From NCBI RefSeq assembly GCF_002160135.1, contig NZ_NFJZ01000004.1, positions 124,001 to 188,000 of the forward strand: 64,000 nucleotides of DNA, in the 5' to 3' direction. Under the pieces are notes generated by a model. It did no database searches. It was given only the letters and a program-made list of their open reading frames with translations, and was not told where the DNA came from. Position 1 is the first letter of the stretch, and each line of letters begins with the position of its first letter. Made by a program: the position numbers and the translations under genes. Positions 56,043 through 64,000 of the stretch are shown here, one piece after another. Source of the stretch: Lachnoclostridium sp. An196 (GTDB lineage Bacteria; Bacillota; Clostridia; Lachnospirales; Lachnospiraceae).

Positions 56043-56071
56043 TTTACAGTCGGTAATTTTCGATCTATAAT
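56043..56071 (+). promoter_or_regulatory. Promoter of the sucrose operon
   Basis: TTTACA (56043-56048), exactly 17 bp, TATAAT (56066-56071). Transcription would begin near 56078, just ahead of the first operator. Confidence 0.75.
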
Positions 56072-56083
56072 GTTTTCAGAAAC

Positions 56084-56098
56084 TGAAAACGATATCAT
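56084..56098. promoter_or_regulatory. LacI-type operator O1
   Basis: TGAAAACGATATCAT has the central CG and outer TG/CA of LacI/CcpA-type operators (fits TGNAANCGNWNNCA). It lies about six bases past the predicted start site. It also overlaps the perfect inverted repeat GTTTTCAG-AAA-CTGAAAAC at 56072-56090. Confidence 0.65.
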
Positions 56099-56148
56099 AA
56101 AATTAAATTATCAAAACAAAATATTATTGAAATTAATACGTTTAATCA

Positions 56149-56163
56149 ATGATATCGTTTTCA
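56149..56163. promoter_or_regulatory. LacI-type operator O2
   Basis: ATGATATCGTTTTCA is the exact reverse complement of O1, centred 66 bp downstream and 25 bp before the PTS gene. Two identical sites suggest cooperative binding or looping. Confidence 0.65.
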
Positions 56164-56188
56164 TAAAAACGCAAGGAGGGGAAGTATT

Positions 56189-58072
56189 ATGGATTACCAA
56201 AAGACGGCGCGGGAAATTTACGACGGGATCGGAGGGAAGTCGAACCTGGTTTCCGCCGCGCACTGCGCGACCAGACTTCGTCTGGTGATTGGCGACAACG
56301 ACAAATGCGACAAGGAAAAGGTGGAAGAGATCGACGGCGTACAGGGGGTCTTTTTCGCCTCCGGTCAGATGCAGATTATCCTGGGAACCGGTACGGTCAA
56401 TAAGGTTTACGACGAGTTCATCAAAATCGCGGGCATTGAAGGTTCGTCAAAAGAAGAGGTAAAACAGGCGGCCAACGCGAAACAGAATGTCTTCAAACGC
56501 GCGATCAAGACGCTGGGAGATATTTTTGTGCCGATCATACCGGCAATTGTGGCCAGCGGTCTTCTGATGGGGCTTCTGGAGGGCCTCTGCAATGTCTGGC
56601 CCCAGATGGCAGAGTCCGGAACCTATGTGATCTTCCATCTGTTCAGCAACGCGGCGTTTACATTCCTGCCGATCCTGATCGCCATCAGCGCGGCGAAGGT
56701 ATTCGGAGGGAACCAGTTCCTGGGCGCGGTCATCGGTATGATTATGATTCATACTGATCTTCTGAACGCCTGGTCTGTAGCCGGCATGAATGCGGCGGAT
56801 ATCCCAAAGGCATCCGTCTGGTTCGGCCTTTATGACGTAAATCTGGTAGGATACCAGGGACATGTGATTCCGGTAGTAATCGCTGTATGGCTTATGTCTG
56901 TGATCGAGAAAAAACTGCACAAGATTGTGCCGGAGATTATCGACCTGTTTGTAACCCCTCTGGTGACGGTGATGGTGACCGGGTATGTGACGCTGACGAT
57001 CATCGGGCCGATCTTCTCGACCATCGAAAACTGGGTTCTGAACGGTGCCCAGGCGCTGATTACGCTTCCCTTCGGTATCGGCGGCGCGATTGTGGGCGCG
57101 CTTTACGCGCCGACTGTGGTGGCAGGCGTACACCATATGTATAACGCCATTGAAGCAGGTCTTTTAAGCTCCATCGGGTCCAATACCTGGATGCCGATCG
57201 CGACGGCTGCCAATGTGGCGCAGGGAGCTGCCTGCCTGGCGGTGGCTTTGAAGAGTCATAATGCAAAGACCAAATCAGTGGCGCTTCCGGCTGCGCTGTC
57301 CTCTTATATGGGAATCACAGAACCGGCGATCTTCGGCGTTAATGTGCGTTACATGAAACCGTTTATCGCAGGCTGTATCGGCGGCGCGTGCGGCGGCCTG
57401 GTGGCCGGACTGTTCCATATCGGAGCATCCGCTTATGGAATCACCGGAATCTTCGGATTTCTGATCACTACAAACTATACCTTGCAGTACGCGCTGGTGA
57501 TGGTCGTAGCTACGGCGGTAGCGTTCGCATTCTCCTGGACTCTTTTCAAGGAAGAGCCGGCAAAGGAAAAAACAGCTTCCGCGCAAAGACCGGCAAAGGA
57601 GGAACAGGCGCAGAAAGAAGAGGCGTCGGAAATATACAGTCCGCTGAAAGGAACCGCAATCTCTCTGGAAGAGGTAAAGGATCCGACCTTCGCATCCGGA
57701 GCACTGGGAAAAGGCATGGCGGTGATCCCGTCGGAAGGTCTCGTAAAAGCGCCGTTTGACGGCACGGTCACGATGGTATTTGACACGCTTCACGCGCTGG
57801 CCCTGACCTCCGACGACGGAGTGGAAGTGCTGATCCATATCGGCATCAACACGGTAGAGCTGAAGGGCGAGCCCTATAAAGCCCTTGTGAAGGAAGGCCA
57901 GCATGTGTCCAGAGGCACGCCGCTGATGGAATTTGATATGGAGTCTATCCGGGAAAAAGGGTACGATCTGACCACTCCGGTGCTTGTGACAAATTCTGCT
58001 GACTATGAGAACGTGGCATGTGAGAAGACCGGGGAGATCGGTTACGGAGAACCGGTCATCAGGATATCATAG
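56189..58072 (+). CDS. scrA: Sucrose-type PTS transporter, EIIBCA
   Basis: Imports and phosphorylates a sugar, probably sucrose, in one step. The 627 residues are ordered EIIB (1-85, phosphocysteine C26 in AHCATRLRL), EIIC (about 100-455, ten or so helices, with SYMGITEPAIFGVN) and EIIA (about 480-627, phosphohistidine H550 in VEVLIHIGINTVEL). Specificity is inferred from the next gene, a GH32 sucrose-6-phosphate hydrolase; trehalose or beta-glucoside EII proteins look similar. ATG 56189 follows AAGGAGGGG. Confidence 0.9.
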   Translation: MDYQKTAREIYDGIGGKSNLVSAAHCATRLRLVIGDNDKCDKEKVEEIDGVQGVFFASGQMQIILGTGTVNKVYDEFIKIAGIEGSSKEEVKQAANAKQNVFKRAIKTLGDIFVPIIPAIVASGLLMGLLEGLCNVWPQMAESGTYVIFHLFSNAAFTFLPILIAISAAKVFGGNQFLGAVIGMIMIHTDLLNAWSVAGMNAADIPKASVWFGLYDVNLVGYQGHVIPVVIAVWLMSVIEKKLHKIVPEIIDLFVTPLVTVMVTGYVTLTIIGPIFSTIENWVLNGAQALITLPFGIGGAIVGALYAPTVVAGVHHMYNAIEAGLLSSIGSNTWMPIATAANVAQGAACLAVALKSHNAKTKSVALPAALSSYMGITEPAIFGVNVRYMKPFIAGCIGGACGGLVAGLFHIGASAYGITGIFGFLITTNYTLQYALVMVVATAVAFAFSWTLFKEEPAKEKTASAQRPAKEEQAQKEEASEIYSPLKGTAISLEEVKDPTFASGALGKGMAVIPSEGLVKAPFDGTVTMVFDTLHALALTSDDGVEVLIHIGINTVELKGEPYKALVKEGQHVSRGTPLMEFDMESIREKGYDLTTPVLVTNSADYENVACEKTGEIGYGEPVIRIS

Positions 58073-58087
58073 CAGGAGGAGGTATCT

Positions 58088-59542
58088 ATGACGGACAAAA
58101 TGCACGGATGGCAGGAACGGGTAAAGGCAGCTGAGGACCGCGCGCAGGAAGAGAGCCGTCAGGACGGCTGGAGGCTCGGGCATCATCTGATGCCTCCGGC
58201 CGGCTGGCTGAACGATCCCAACGGACTGAGCCAGAAAGACGGCATCTATCACGTATATTTTCAGTATTCTCCGTTTGATCCGGAGGGAGGGGAAAAGTTC
58301 TGGGGACATTATGAAAGCCCGGATCTGATCCGCTGGCGTTATACAGGCGCGTTTCTGGCACCGGATACGGCATGGGACAGATGCGGCGTCTACTCCGGCT
58401 GCGCTCTGGCGGAAGACGGGAAGCTTTATATCTATTATACCGGAAACGTAAAGAAGGACGGCGACTACGATTATATCCATGCAGGAAGAGAAGCCAACAC
58501 TATTCTTACGGTGACAGAAGACGGCCGTACCCCGGAGGGAAAAGAGCTTCTCATGACAAATGAGGATTACGGGAGTGACATGAGCTGCCATGTGAGAGAT
58601 CCGAAAGTCTGGAAAGAAGACGGCGTCTGTTATATGGTGCAGGGCGCGCGGGACGGCAGCGACAGGGGCTGCGTTCTGGTATTTTCCTCAGAGAACGGGC
58701 GCTCCTGGACCCGTATCAATGTCCTTCGAAAAGAGTCCCTGAAGGCATACATGTGGGAATGTCCGGATCTGTTTTCACTGGGTAGACAGAGAATCCTGTC
58801 TTTCTCCCCGCAGGGGCTGGAGGCGGAGACATACCGTTTTCAGAACCGGTATCAGTCGGGATGGTGCGTCCTGAACGGAGATTTCAGGAAAACAGACGGG
58901 TATGTGCTGGAAGATTTTCATGAGTGGGATATGGGATTCGATTTCTATGCCCCCCAGACTTTTGAGGATGACCGGGGCCGGAGGATCCTGATCGGCTGGA
59001 TGGGCATGATTGAATGTGATTATGACAATCTGCCCACAGTCAGGAGAGGATGGCAGCACTGTCTGACGATTCCCAGAGAACTGATCTGGGATAAAGAACG
59101 AAAGACCATACTGCAGCGACCGGTCTGCGAGATGGAAAAGCTGCGTGCAGAAGAAGAACTGTACCGGGAGCGCGCGAACCTGGAATGGAACAGATCGGAA
59201 GGCCTGGAAATGATTATTGCCATGAGGGATACCGCTGCAGATCTGCGTCTGGAAGCGGGTGGTCTGTGCCTGAACTATGAAAAGGAAAGCGGGGTTATCC
59301 TGCTGTCCTTTAAGGATGAATCCGGCAGGGGCAGAAAGCTGAGAAGAGCGAAGATCGGAAAACTGTGCAACATCCGGATCTTCCTGGACAGTTCCGCGGC
59401 GGAGATCTATATAAACGACGGGGAGACGGTGCTGTCCACCCGTTTCTATCCGGAGAAAGAATGTCTTCCCCTGAAAATTACAGTGGAAAAAGGAACGATT
59501 TTGGTGTATCATCTAAAGAACATGGAGATTGACAGAATCTAA
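58088..59542 (+). CDS. scrB: Sucrose-6-phosphate hydrolase (GH32)
   Basis: Splits sucrose-6-phosphate into glucose-6-phosphate and fructose in the cytosol; no signal peptide. The 484-residue GH32 enzyme has nucleophile D43 in WLNDPNGL, the transition-state residue D171 in RDPK and acid/base E224 in WECPD. The C-terminal beta-sandwich ends with an IFLDSSAAEIYINDGE strand pair. It lies 15 bp after the PTS gene with an AGCAGGAGG site. Confidence 0.94.
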   Translation: MTDKMHGWQERVKAAEDRAQEESRQDGWRLGHHLMPPAGWLNDPNGLSQKDGIYHVYFQYSPFDPEGGEKFWGHYESPDLIRWRYTGAFLAPDTAWDRCGVYSGCALAEDGKLYIYYTGNVKKDGDYDYIHAGREANTILTVTEDGRTPEGKELLMTNEDYGSDMSCHVRDPKVWKEDGVCYMVQGARDGSDRGCVLVFSSENGRSWTRINVLRKESLKAYMWECPDLFSLGRQRILSFSPQGLEAETYRFQNRYQSGWCVLNGDFRKTDGYVLEDFHEWDMGFDFYAPQTFEDDRGRRILIGWMGMIECDYDNLPTVRRGWQHCLTIPRELIWDKERKTILQRPVCEMEKLRAEEELYRERANLEWNRSEGLEMIIAMRDTAADLRLEAGGLCLNYEKESGVILLSFKDESGRGRKLRRAKIGKLCNIRIFLDSSAAEIYINDGETVLSTRFYPEKECLPLKITVEKGTILVYHLKNMEIDRI

Positions 59543-59556
59543 GGACGGTGGATGAT

Positions 59557-60423
59557 ATGAAAAAAGGTCTTGTACTGGAAGGCGGAGCCATGAGAGGCAT
59601 CTACACAGCCGGCGTACTGGACGTATTTATGGAGCATGATCTGACATTTGACGGAGTGATCGGAGTGTCCGCGGGAGCCATCCACGGATGCTCCTTTGTG
59701 TCCGGACAGCATGGGCGCAGTATCCGGTATTATCTGAAATATATGCGTGACCCCAGATTTATGAGTTTCCGTTCCCTTCTTACAACGGGAGATCTGGTGG
59801 GCACGCAGTTTTGCTACCATGACATTCCTGAAAAACTGGATGTATTTGATTACGATGCGTTCGAAAAGTCGAAAACAAAGTTTTATGTGGTTGCGACCAA
59901 TCTTCTCACAGGGAGGGCGGAATATGTCCGTTTGGATAATATGAAAGATATTTCCTGGATGCAGGCTTCCGCGTCTATGCCGCTGGTATCCCATCCGGTG
60001 CAGATCGGCGGGAAAAGCTATCTGGACGGCGGAGTGGCGGACAGTATCCCGGTCCAGGCATTCCGGAAGATGGGGTATGAGAAAAACATCGTAGTGCTGA
60101 CCCGGCCGGAAGGATACCGCAAAAAAACGTCCCGGATGAATGCTGTGAAGATCGTATATAAAGAATATCCGGCGTTTGTACGGGCGATGCAGAGCCGGTA
60201 CCGCAGATATAATCAGACGCTGGAAGAGCTGGAAGAACTGGAAAAGCAGGGGCAGATTCTGATCCTGCGTCCGAGCCGGGATCTGGGTATCGGCAGGATG
60301 GAGAAGCGTCCGGATAAGGTGAGATCCCTGTATAATCTGGGCAGAGAGGACGCGGAAGCAAAGATAAAGCAAGTGCAAAGATTTTTGAGAGAAGGAAGGA
60401 GAGACCGGAATGGCAGTATATAA
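59557..60423 (+). CDS. Patatin-like phospholipase/acylhydrolase
   Basis: A 288-residue cytosolic patatin of the YjjU-like type that would release fatty acids from lipids. The oxyanion loop GGAMRG is at 9-14, the nucleophile S38 in GVSAG, and the dyad Asp157 in YLDGGVADS. ATG 59557 is chosen over GTG 59548. It follows scrB by 14 bp and overlaps cysK by 14 bp, so it is likely in the sucrose transcript or a read-through of it; no functional link is apparent. Confidence 0.85.
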   Translation: MKKGLVLEGGAMRGIYTAGVLDVFMEHDLTFDGVIGVSAGAIHGCSFVSGQHGRSIRYYLKYMRDPRFMSFRSLLTTGDLVGTQFCYHDIPEKLDVFDYDAFEKSKTKFYVVATNLLTGRAEYVRLDNMKDISWMQASASMPLVSHPVQIGGKSYLDGGVADSIPVQAFRKMGYEKNIVVLTRPEGYRKKTSRMNAVKIVYKEYPAFVRAMQSRYRRYNQTLEELEELEKQGQILILRPSRDLGIGRMEKRPDKVRSLYNLGREDAEAKIKQVQRFLREGRRDRNGSI

Positions 60424-61345
60424 AAGTGTGGAAGAACTGATCGGAGGAACTCCGCTTGTGGAGGTATGCCGGCTGGAAAAAGAGCTGGGACTCAAGGCGC
60501 GCGTGCTCTGCAAGATGGAATATCTGAATCCTGCGGGCAGTGTTAAAGACCGGGCTGCAAGATCTATGCTGGATGCGGCGGAAGCGGAAGGAAAACTGAC
60601 TCCCGGCGCAGTGATCATTGAACCGACTTCCGGAAATACCGGTATCGGCCTTGCTTCTCTGGCCGCGTCCAGAGGCTACCGTTTGATTCTGACCATGCCG
60701 GAAACCATGAGCGAGGAGCGAAGAAATCTTCTGAAAGCTTATGGCGCGGAACTTGTGCTGACCGACGGCGGTAAAGGGATGGCAGGAGCTATTGAGAAAG
60801 CGGAAGAACTGGCGGCGCGGACACCCGGAAGCTTTATTCCCGGACAGTTTGAGAATCCTGCCAATGCGATGGCCCACTATCGGACGACCGGACCGGAGAT
60901 CTGGAAAGACACAGAAGGAAAGCTGGATCTTTTTATTGCGGGAGTAGGGACCGGAGGAACGCTGACGGGCGTGGGACGCTATCTGAAAGAGCAGAACCCG
61001 GAGATACATATTGTAGCGCTGGAGCCGAAAGATTCACCGGTGCTTTCCGGAGGAAAGCCGGGACCTCATAGACTTCAGGGAATCGGCGGCGGATTTGTCC
61101 CGAAGGTACTGGACCGTACGGTCTATGACGAGATCTATCTGGCTGAAGCAGAAGAGGCGTTCTCTGCAGCGAAACTGCTGGCCAGGAAAGAAGGAATGCT
61201 GGTGGGGATCACATCGGGAGCGGCATTATCTGCCGCAATCTCCTATGCGAAGAAGCCGGAGTATGAAGGAAAGACGATCGTGGCCGTTCTGCCGGACAGC
61301 GGCGACCGGTATTATTCTACTCCTCTGTTCCAGGAAGAGAGATAA
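60410..61345 (+). CDS. cysK: Cysteine synthase
   Basis: Makes L-cysteine from O-acetylserine and sulfide. The 311-residue PLP enzyme has K46 in NPAGSVKDR, the phosphate loop TSGNTGIGLA (about 76-85), GVGTGGTLTG and the C-terminal VAVLPDSGDRYYST. The start ATG lies inside the patatin gene, preceded by AAGGAAGGAG. There is no cysE nearby. A short hairpin encloses the stop codon (61333-61353) without a T-run. Confidence 0.94.
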   Translation: MAVYKSVEELIGGTPLVEVCRLEKELGLKARVLCKMEYLNPAGSVKDRAARSMLDAAEAEGKLTPGAVIIEPTSGNTGIGLASLAASRGYRLILTMPETMSEERRNLLKAYGAELVLTDGGKGMAGAIEKAEELAARTPGSFIPGQFENPANAMAHYRTTGPEIWKDTEGKLDLFIAGVGTGGTLTGVGRYLKEQNPEIHIVALEPKDSPVLSGGKPGPHRLQGIGGGFVPKVLDRTVYDEIYLAEAEEAFSAAKLLARKEGMLVGITSGAALSAAISYAKKPEYEGKTIVAVLPDSGDRYYSTPLFQEER

Positions 61346-61466
61346 TCTCTTCCCGGGCGCCGGAATTCATAAAAATTTCATGATATCTTCACAAGTATCG
61401 TTTATAATAAGTTCATATTCGAGGGTTAAATTACTCTGAAAGTTCACAGAAGGAGTATTTTTAATA

Positions 61467-61862
61467 ATGAGAGAGAAATTTTACCGTTTCATGCAGGGGA
61501 GATACGGCCAGGACCAGCTCTCCCGTTTTTTGTTGATCCTGGATCTGATATTTCTGATCGCAAATATCTTTTTGAGGAGCAGCATCCTTTCGGCAATCAT
61601 TCTGATCGTCATTATTTTTATCTATTTCCGCATGTTTTCCAGAAACCATGCGGCAAGATACGCGGAAAATCAGCGTTATCTGAATGCCACTGCCAGATTC
61701 CGCTACTGGCTTGACCAGCAGAAAAAACTGGCTAACGAGCGGAAATACCATCGTATCTATGTTTGCCCCAAATGTAAACAGAAGATCCGGATTCCCAAGG
61801 GAAAGGGAAAGATCATGGTAAGATGTCCCAAGTGCCATCATGAATTTCAGAGAAGGAGCTGA
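61467..61862 (+). CDS. Zinc-ribbon membrane protein
   Basis: A 131-residue protein of unknown function. One or two hydrophobic segments (about 19-37 and 40-55) are followed by a basic helix and a C-terminal zinc ribbon with C100-x2-C103 and C120-x2-C123 (CPKC twice, 16 residues apart). The ribbon should face the cytosol. It is the first of three genes spaced 3 bp or overlapping, ahead of DUF5685 and J-domain proteins. Confidence 0.8.
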   Translation: MREKFYRFMQGRYGQDQLSRFLLILDLIFLIANIFLRSSILSAIILIVIIFIYFRMFSRNHAARYAENQRYLNATARFRYWLDQQKKLANERKYHRIYVCPKCKQKIRIPKGKGKIMVRCPKCHHEFQRRS

Positions 61863-61865
61863 CCG

Positions 61866-62705
61866 ATGTTTGGATATATCGTCGTACATCAGCCGGAATT
61901 AAAGGTGCGCGAGTATGAGACATACCGCGCGGCATACTGCGGGCTTTGCCGCAGTCTGAAAAACCGTCACGGCAGACTGGGACAGATGACTCTGAGTTTT
62001 GATATGACGTTTCTGGCACTGCTTCTGAGCGGACTCTATGAGCCGGAGACAGTATCCGGCTGCGGCAGATGTCTGGCACATCCTATGCAGAAGCATCACT
62101 ATCTGTCTAACCCCTGTTATGATTACGCGGCAGACATGAATCTGCTTCTTACATATTATAAATGTCTGGATGACTGGCAGGATGAGCGTAAGTTTACCCG
62201 ACTGATTTTCGCAAAGCTTCTGGAGCTGAAGATGCCGAAGATACGGCGTCTGTACGGGCAGAAAACAGAAAAAATCGGGCGGCTGCTGGAAGAACTGAGC
62301 GGACTGGAACGTAAAAAAGTTTACGATATTGATAAAACTGCTGGATTTTTCGGAGAGATTATGGCAGAATTGTTCGTGTACCGCGGCGACGAGTGGGAAG
62401 AGAAGCTTCGCCGTATGGGATTTTTCTTTGGAAAATTTATTTACCTGATGGATGCTTACGAGGATATCGAGGACGATCTGAAAAAGGGATGTTATAATCC
62501 GCTTACAGAGTTATATAAAAAAGATAGTTTTGAGGAGGACTGCCAGCAGATCCTGAAAATGATGATGGCGGAGACTTCCCGGGTGTTCGAGATGCTGCCT
62601 ATCCTGACAGATGCGGAGATCCTGCGCAATATTTTATATGCGGGTGTGTGGACCAGATATGGACAGATACGATGCCGCAGAAAGGAAACTGAGAAAGAGT
62701 CATGA
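61866..62705 (+). CDS. DUF5685 family protein
   Basis: A 279-residue protein of unknown function. The N-terminal third carries paired cysteines ([13 protein letters not shown] near 24-36, GCGRCLAHP near 70-78, [11 protein letters not shown] near 87-97) that look like a metal site; the rest is helical, with [20 protein letters not shown] near 205-224, reminiscent of the Asp-rich motifs of DnaJ-linked or prenyl-synthase-like helical folds. It overlaps the next gene by four bases. Confidence 0.8.
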   Translation: MFGYIVVHQPELKVREYETYRAAYCGLCRSLKNRHGRLGQMTLSFDMTFLALLLSGLYEPETVSGCGRCLAHPMQKHHYLSNPCYDYAADMNLLLTYYKCLDDWQDERKFTRLIFAKLLELKMPKIRRLYGQKTEKIGRLLEELSGLERKKVYDIDKTAGFFGEIMAELFVYRGDEWEEKLRRMGFFFGKFIYLMDAYEDIEDDLKKGCYNPLTELYKKDSFEEDCQQILKMMMAETSRVFEMLPILTDAEILRNILYAGVWTRYGQIRCRRKETEKES

Positions 62706-63370
62706 TGACGGATCCATATGAAGTTCTGGGGCTGAAAAGAGGCGCTTCGGACGAGGAGATAAAAAAAGCATATCGAAGACTTAGCCGGAAATATCATCCG
62801 GATGCCAATGTAAATAACCCAAACGCGGCGGAAGCGGAGGAGAAATTCAAGCAGGTCCAGGCAGCCTATGACCAGATCATGAAGGAGAAAGAATCGGGGT
62901 ACAGCGGTTATGGCAGTACCAATGGCTACGGCGGTTATGGAAGCGCCGGCGGCTACGGCGGATATCAGAGAAGCGGCGCCGGACAGAACGATGAGTATAC
63001 CAGCCACCTTAACGCGGCGATGAGCTATATCCGGGCAGGCCGTTATAATGAAGCGCTGAATGTGCTCTCCGGCATGGACCGGAAAGGCGCACAGTGGTAT
63101 TATCTGAGCGCCATAGCAAACAACGGTCTGGGCAATAATGTGGTGGCGCTGGAACACGCGAAGAGAGCGGTAGAACTGGAGCCGAACAGGATGGAATATC
63201 AGGCTCTGCTGCAGCAGCTCCAGGGACGGGGAAGCTGGTATGACGAGATGAGTTCTCCTTACGGTGGCATGAGCGTGATGGGCAATGATATCTGCTGTAA
63301 ACTTTGCCTTGCAAATCTGATCTGCAATGTGTGCTGCTGCGGAGGGCGGGGAGGTATTTTCTACTGTTGA
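62702..63370 (+). CDS. J-domain protein with TPR-like and cysteine-rich tail
   Basis: A 222-residue DnaJ-like protein. The J domain (3-66) contains KYHPDANV (HPD present). It is followed by a Gly/Tyr/Ser-rich linker with GYGGYG repeats, one to two TPR-like helices (about 100-165) and a C-terminal segment with seven cysteines ([19 protein letters not shown]). No zinc-finger domain of the type I kind. Overlaps the DUF5685 gene, so the two are coupled. Might recruit DnaK to a membrane-associated client; inference. Confidence 0.85.
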   Translation: MMTDPYEVLGLKRGASDEEIKKAYRRLSRKYHPDANVNNPNAAEAEEKFKQVQAAYDQIMKEKESGYSGYGSTNGYGGYGSAGGYGGYQRSGAGQNDEYTSHLNAAMSYIRAGRYNEALNVLSGMDRKGAQWYYLSAIANNGLGNNVVALEHAKRAVELEPNRMEYQALLQQLQGRGSWYDEMSSPYGGMSVMGNDICCKLCLANLICNVCCCGGRGGIFYC

Positions 63371-63415
63371 TACAGCAGATGGCAGGACAAGGAAGAAAAA
63401 TATAGAGAGGATAAA

Positions 63416-64000
63416 ATGAGGAAAGACAAAAGATCGATGAAAATGTGGCTGATGCTGGGTATGGTATCCATGCTCGGCGCGGCTCCTTTACATACATTTG
63501 CCGCCGATCAGGCGGCGATAGAAGCGCAGGCGGCAGCGGAAGCGCAGGCAGCAGCGGAAGCGCAGGCGGCAGCGGAAGCGCAGGCAGCAGCAGAGGCGCA
63601 GGCAGCGGCGGAAGCCCAGGCAGCGGCAGAGGCGCAGGCAGCGGCAGAAGCCGCGGCGGCACAAGCAGCTGATCCCAATGCGGCGGTTGACCCGCAGGCA
63701 GCGGCAGAGGCGCAGGCGGCAGCAGAAGCGCAGGCAGCGGCACAGGCTGCAGCCGCCAAGGAAAGGGAAGAGGAAGAGGCCAGGGCTGCAGAACAGGTGA
63801 AACAGGATATTAAGAATTCACTGGAAGGGGATACCAAAGAGGCAATTTTAAACGGTTATCTGAGTCTGCTAAACAAAGAATATATCCTGGAAGACGAGCT
63901 GGAGCTGGAACTTACAGATATTGGAAATGGACACGAGCTGGATCCTCAGGCGGCGGAAGCGCTTACCCAGATGGTCAAAGACGCCAGGGAGGAAGGCCTG
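63416..64000 (+). CDS. VanY-like D-Ala-D-Ala carboxypeptidase, 5' part (cut by window end)
   Basis: The first 195 codons of a gene that runs off the window. It starts with ATG 63416 after AGAGAGG and has a signal peptide ending near LHTFAA. An Ala/Glu/Gln-rich linker of EAQAAA units covers about 36-113, then a charged helix, and the final ~50 residues (LLNKEYILEDELELELTDIG, ELDPQAAEALTQMVKDAR) match the start of M15-family carboxypeptidases that trim peptidoglycan stems. The zinc-binding residues lie beyond the window end, so activity cannot be checked. Confidence 0.7.
   Translation, partial: MRKDKRSMKMWLMLGMVSMLGAAPLHTFAADQAAIEAQAAAEAQAAAEAQAAAEAQAAAEAQAAAEAQAAAEAQAAAEAAAAQAADPNAAVDPQAAAEAQAAAEAQAAAQAAAAKEREEEEARAAEQVKQDIKNSLEGDTKEAILNGYLSLLNKEYILEDELELELTDIGNGHELDPQAAEALTQMVKDAREEGL
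63521..63753 (+). repeat. 18-bp repeats encoding EAQAAA
   Basis: About 10 imperfect 18-bp units (gaagcgcaggcggcagcg type) in two blocks separated by a segment encoding DPNAAVDPQ. They form the flexible, alanine-rich linker of the VanY-like protein. Confidence 0.85.

Noticed and set aside
56070-56288. A 72-codon plus-strand frame overlapping the scrA start
   Set aside because: It runs over the operators and into scrA in another frame, and has no ribosome site; the region is regulatory.
61333-61353. Hairpin around the cysK stop as a terminator
   Set aside because: An 8-bp stem is present, but it is followed by CGGGCGCC and no T-run, so I did not call it.

Overview
The window looks like a chromosomal segment of a strictly anaerobic Gram-positive gut bacterium of the Lachnospiraceae (Clostridia). 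This is an inference from gene content: pyruvate:ferredoxin oxidoreductase, an HrcA/CIRCE heat-shock operon, LCP wall-polymer transferases, single-chain PurL, several small families common in that group (DUF6512-, DUF6106-, DUF5685- and DUF1540-like) and strong AGGAGG-type ribosome sites. I cannot name a genus. I saw no tRNA, rRNA, CRISPR array, insertion sequence or phage gene.

Layout. 1-3.4 kb: small accessory genes (a heptad-repeat coiled-coil protein, a DUF6512-like membrane protein, uridine kinase, two tandem ribbon-helix-helix-like proteins, bacteriohemerythrin). 3.5-7.3 kb: purL behind a promoter overlapped by a long AT-rich inverted repeat. 7.4-10.4 kb: a DUF1540 protein, a URO-D-like methyltransferase and a GT39 membrane glycosyltransferase. 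10.5-31.8 kb: a surface-polysaccharide region in two blocks. The first block runs propeller protein, rfbA, rfbC, an ABC exporter (Wzm/Wzt with a carbohydrate-binding tail), a methyltransferase-kinase fusion, a two-domain GT2, an SGNH hydrolase and GtrA. After a converging phosphatase lipoprotein, the second block runs CotH kinase, VTC domain, DUF4956, two GT2 proteins, a polyprenyl-phosphate sugar transferase, an LCP protein, a further GT2 and a TPR lipoprotein. 32.7-37.6 kb: hrcA-grpE-dnaK-dnaJ. 37.7-39.4 kb: a Pit-type phosphate transporter with its DUF47 partner on the minus strand, behind a long leader with an internal terminator. 39.8-43.3 kb: nifJ. 43.4-47.9 kb: a LysR regulator divergent from an alanine/glycine symporter, then ilvE and two small genes. 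48.0-55.0 kb: a polyamine operon (speA, speE, carboxynorspermidine synthase, nspC, aguA, aguB) behind a ~250-nt structured leader. 55.0-61.3 kb: a LacI regulator, a sucrose PTS, sucrose-6-phosphate hydrolase, a patatin and cysK. 61.4-64.0 kb: a zinc-ribbon membrane protein, a DUF5685 protein, a J-domain protein and the 5' part of a VanY-like peptidase cut by the window end.

How the genes fit together. RfbA and RfbC make part of the dTDP-rhamnose route; GT2 enzymes would build a rhamnose-type glycan; Wzm/Wzt would export it; the methyltransferase-kinase protein has the composition expected of a chain-terminating cap enzyme read by the Wzt tail; the LCP protein would attach a polymer to the wall. 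SpeA, AguA and AguB convert arginine through agmatine and N-carbamoylputrescine to putrescine, and carboxynorspermidine synthase with NspC can make spermidine from putrescine and aspartate semialdehyde, which makes the extra SpeE intriguing. The LacI gene overlaps aguB by four bases but probably controls the sucrose genes through two mirror-image operators. The strongest leads are the cap enzyme, the CotH-VTC-DUF4956 cassette in the glycan locus, and the two unidentified leader RNAs (pit and speA).
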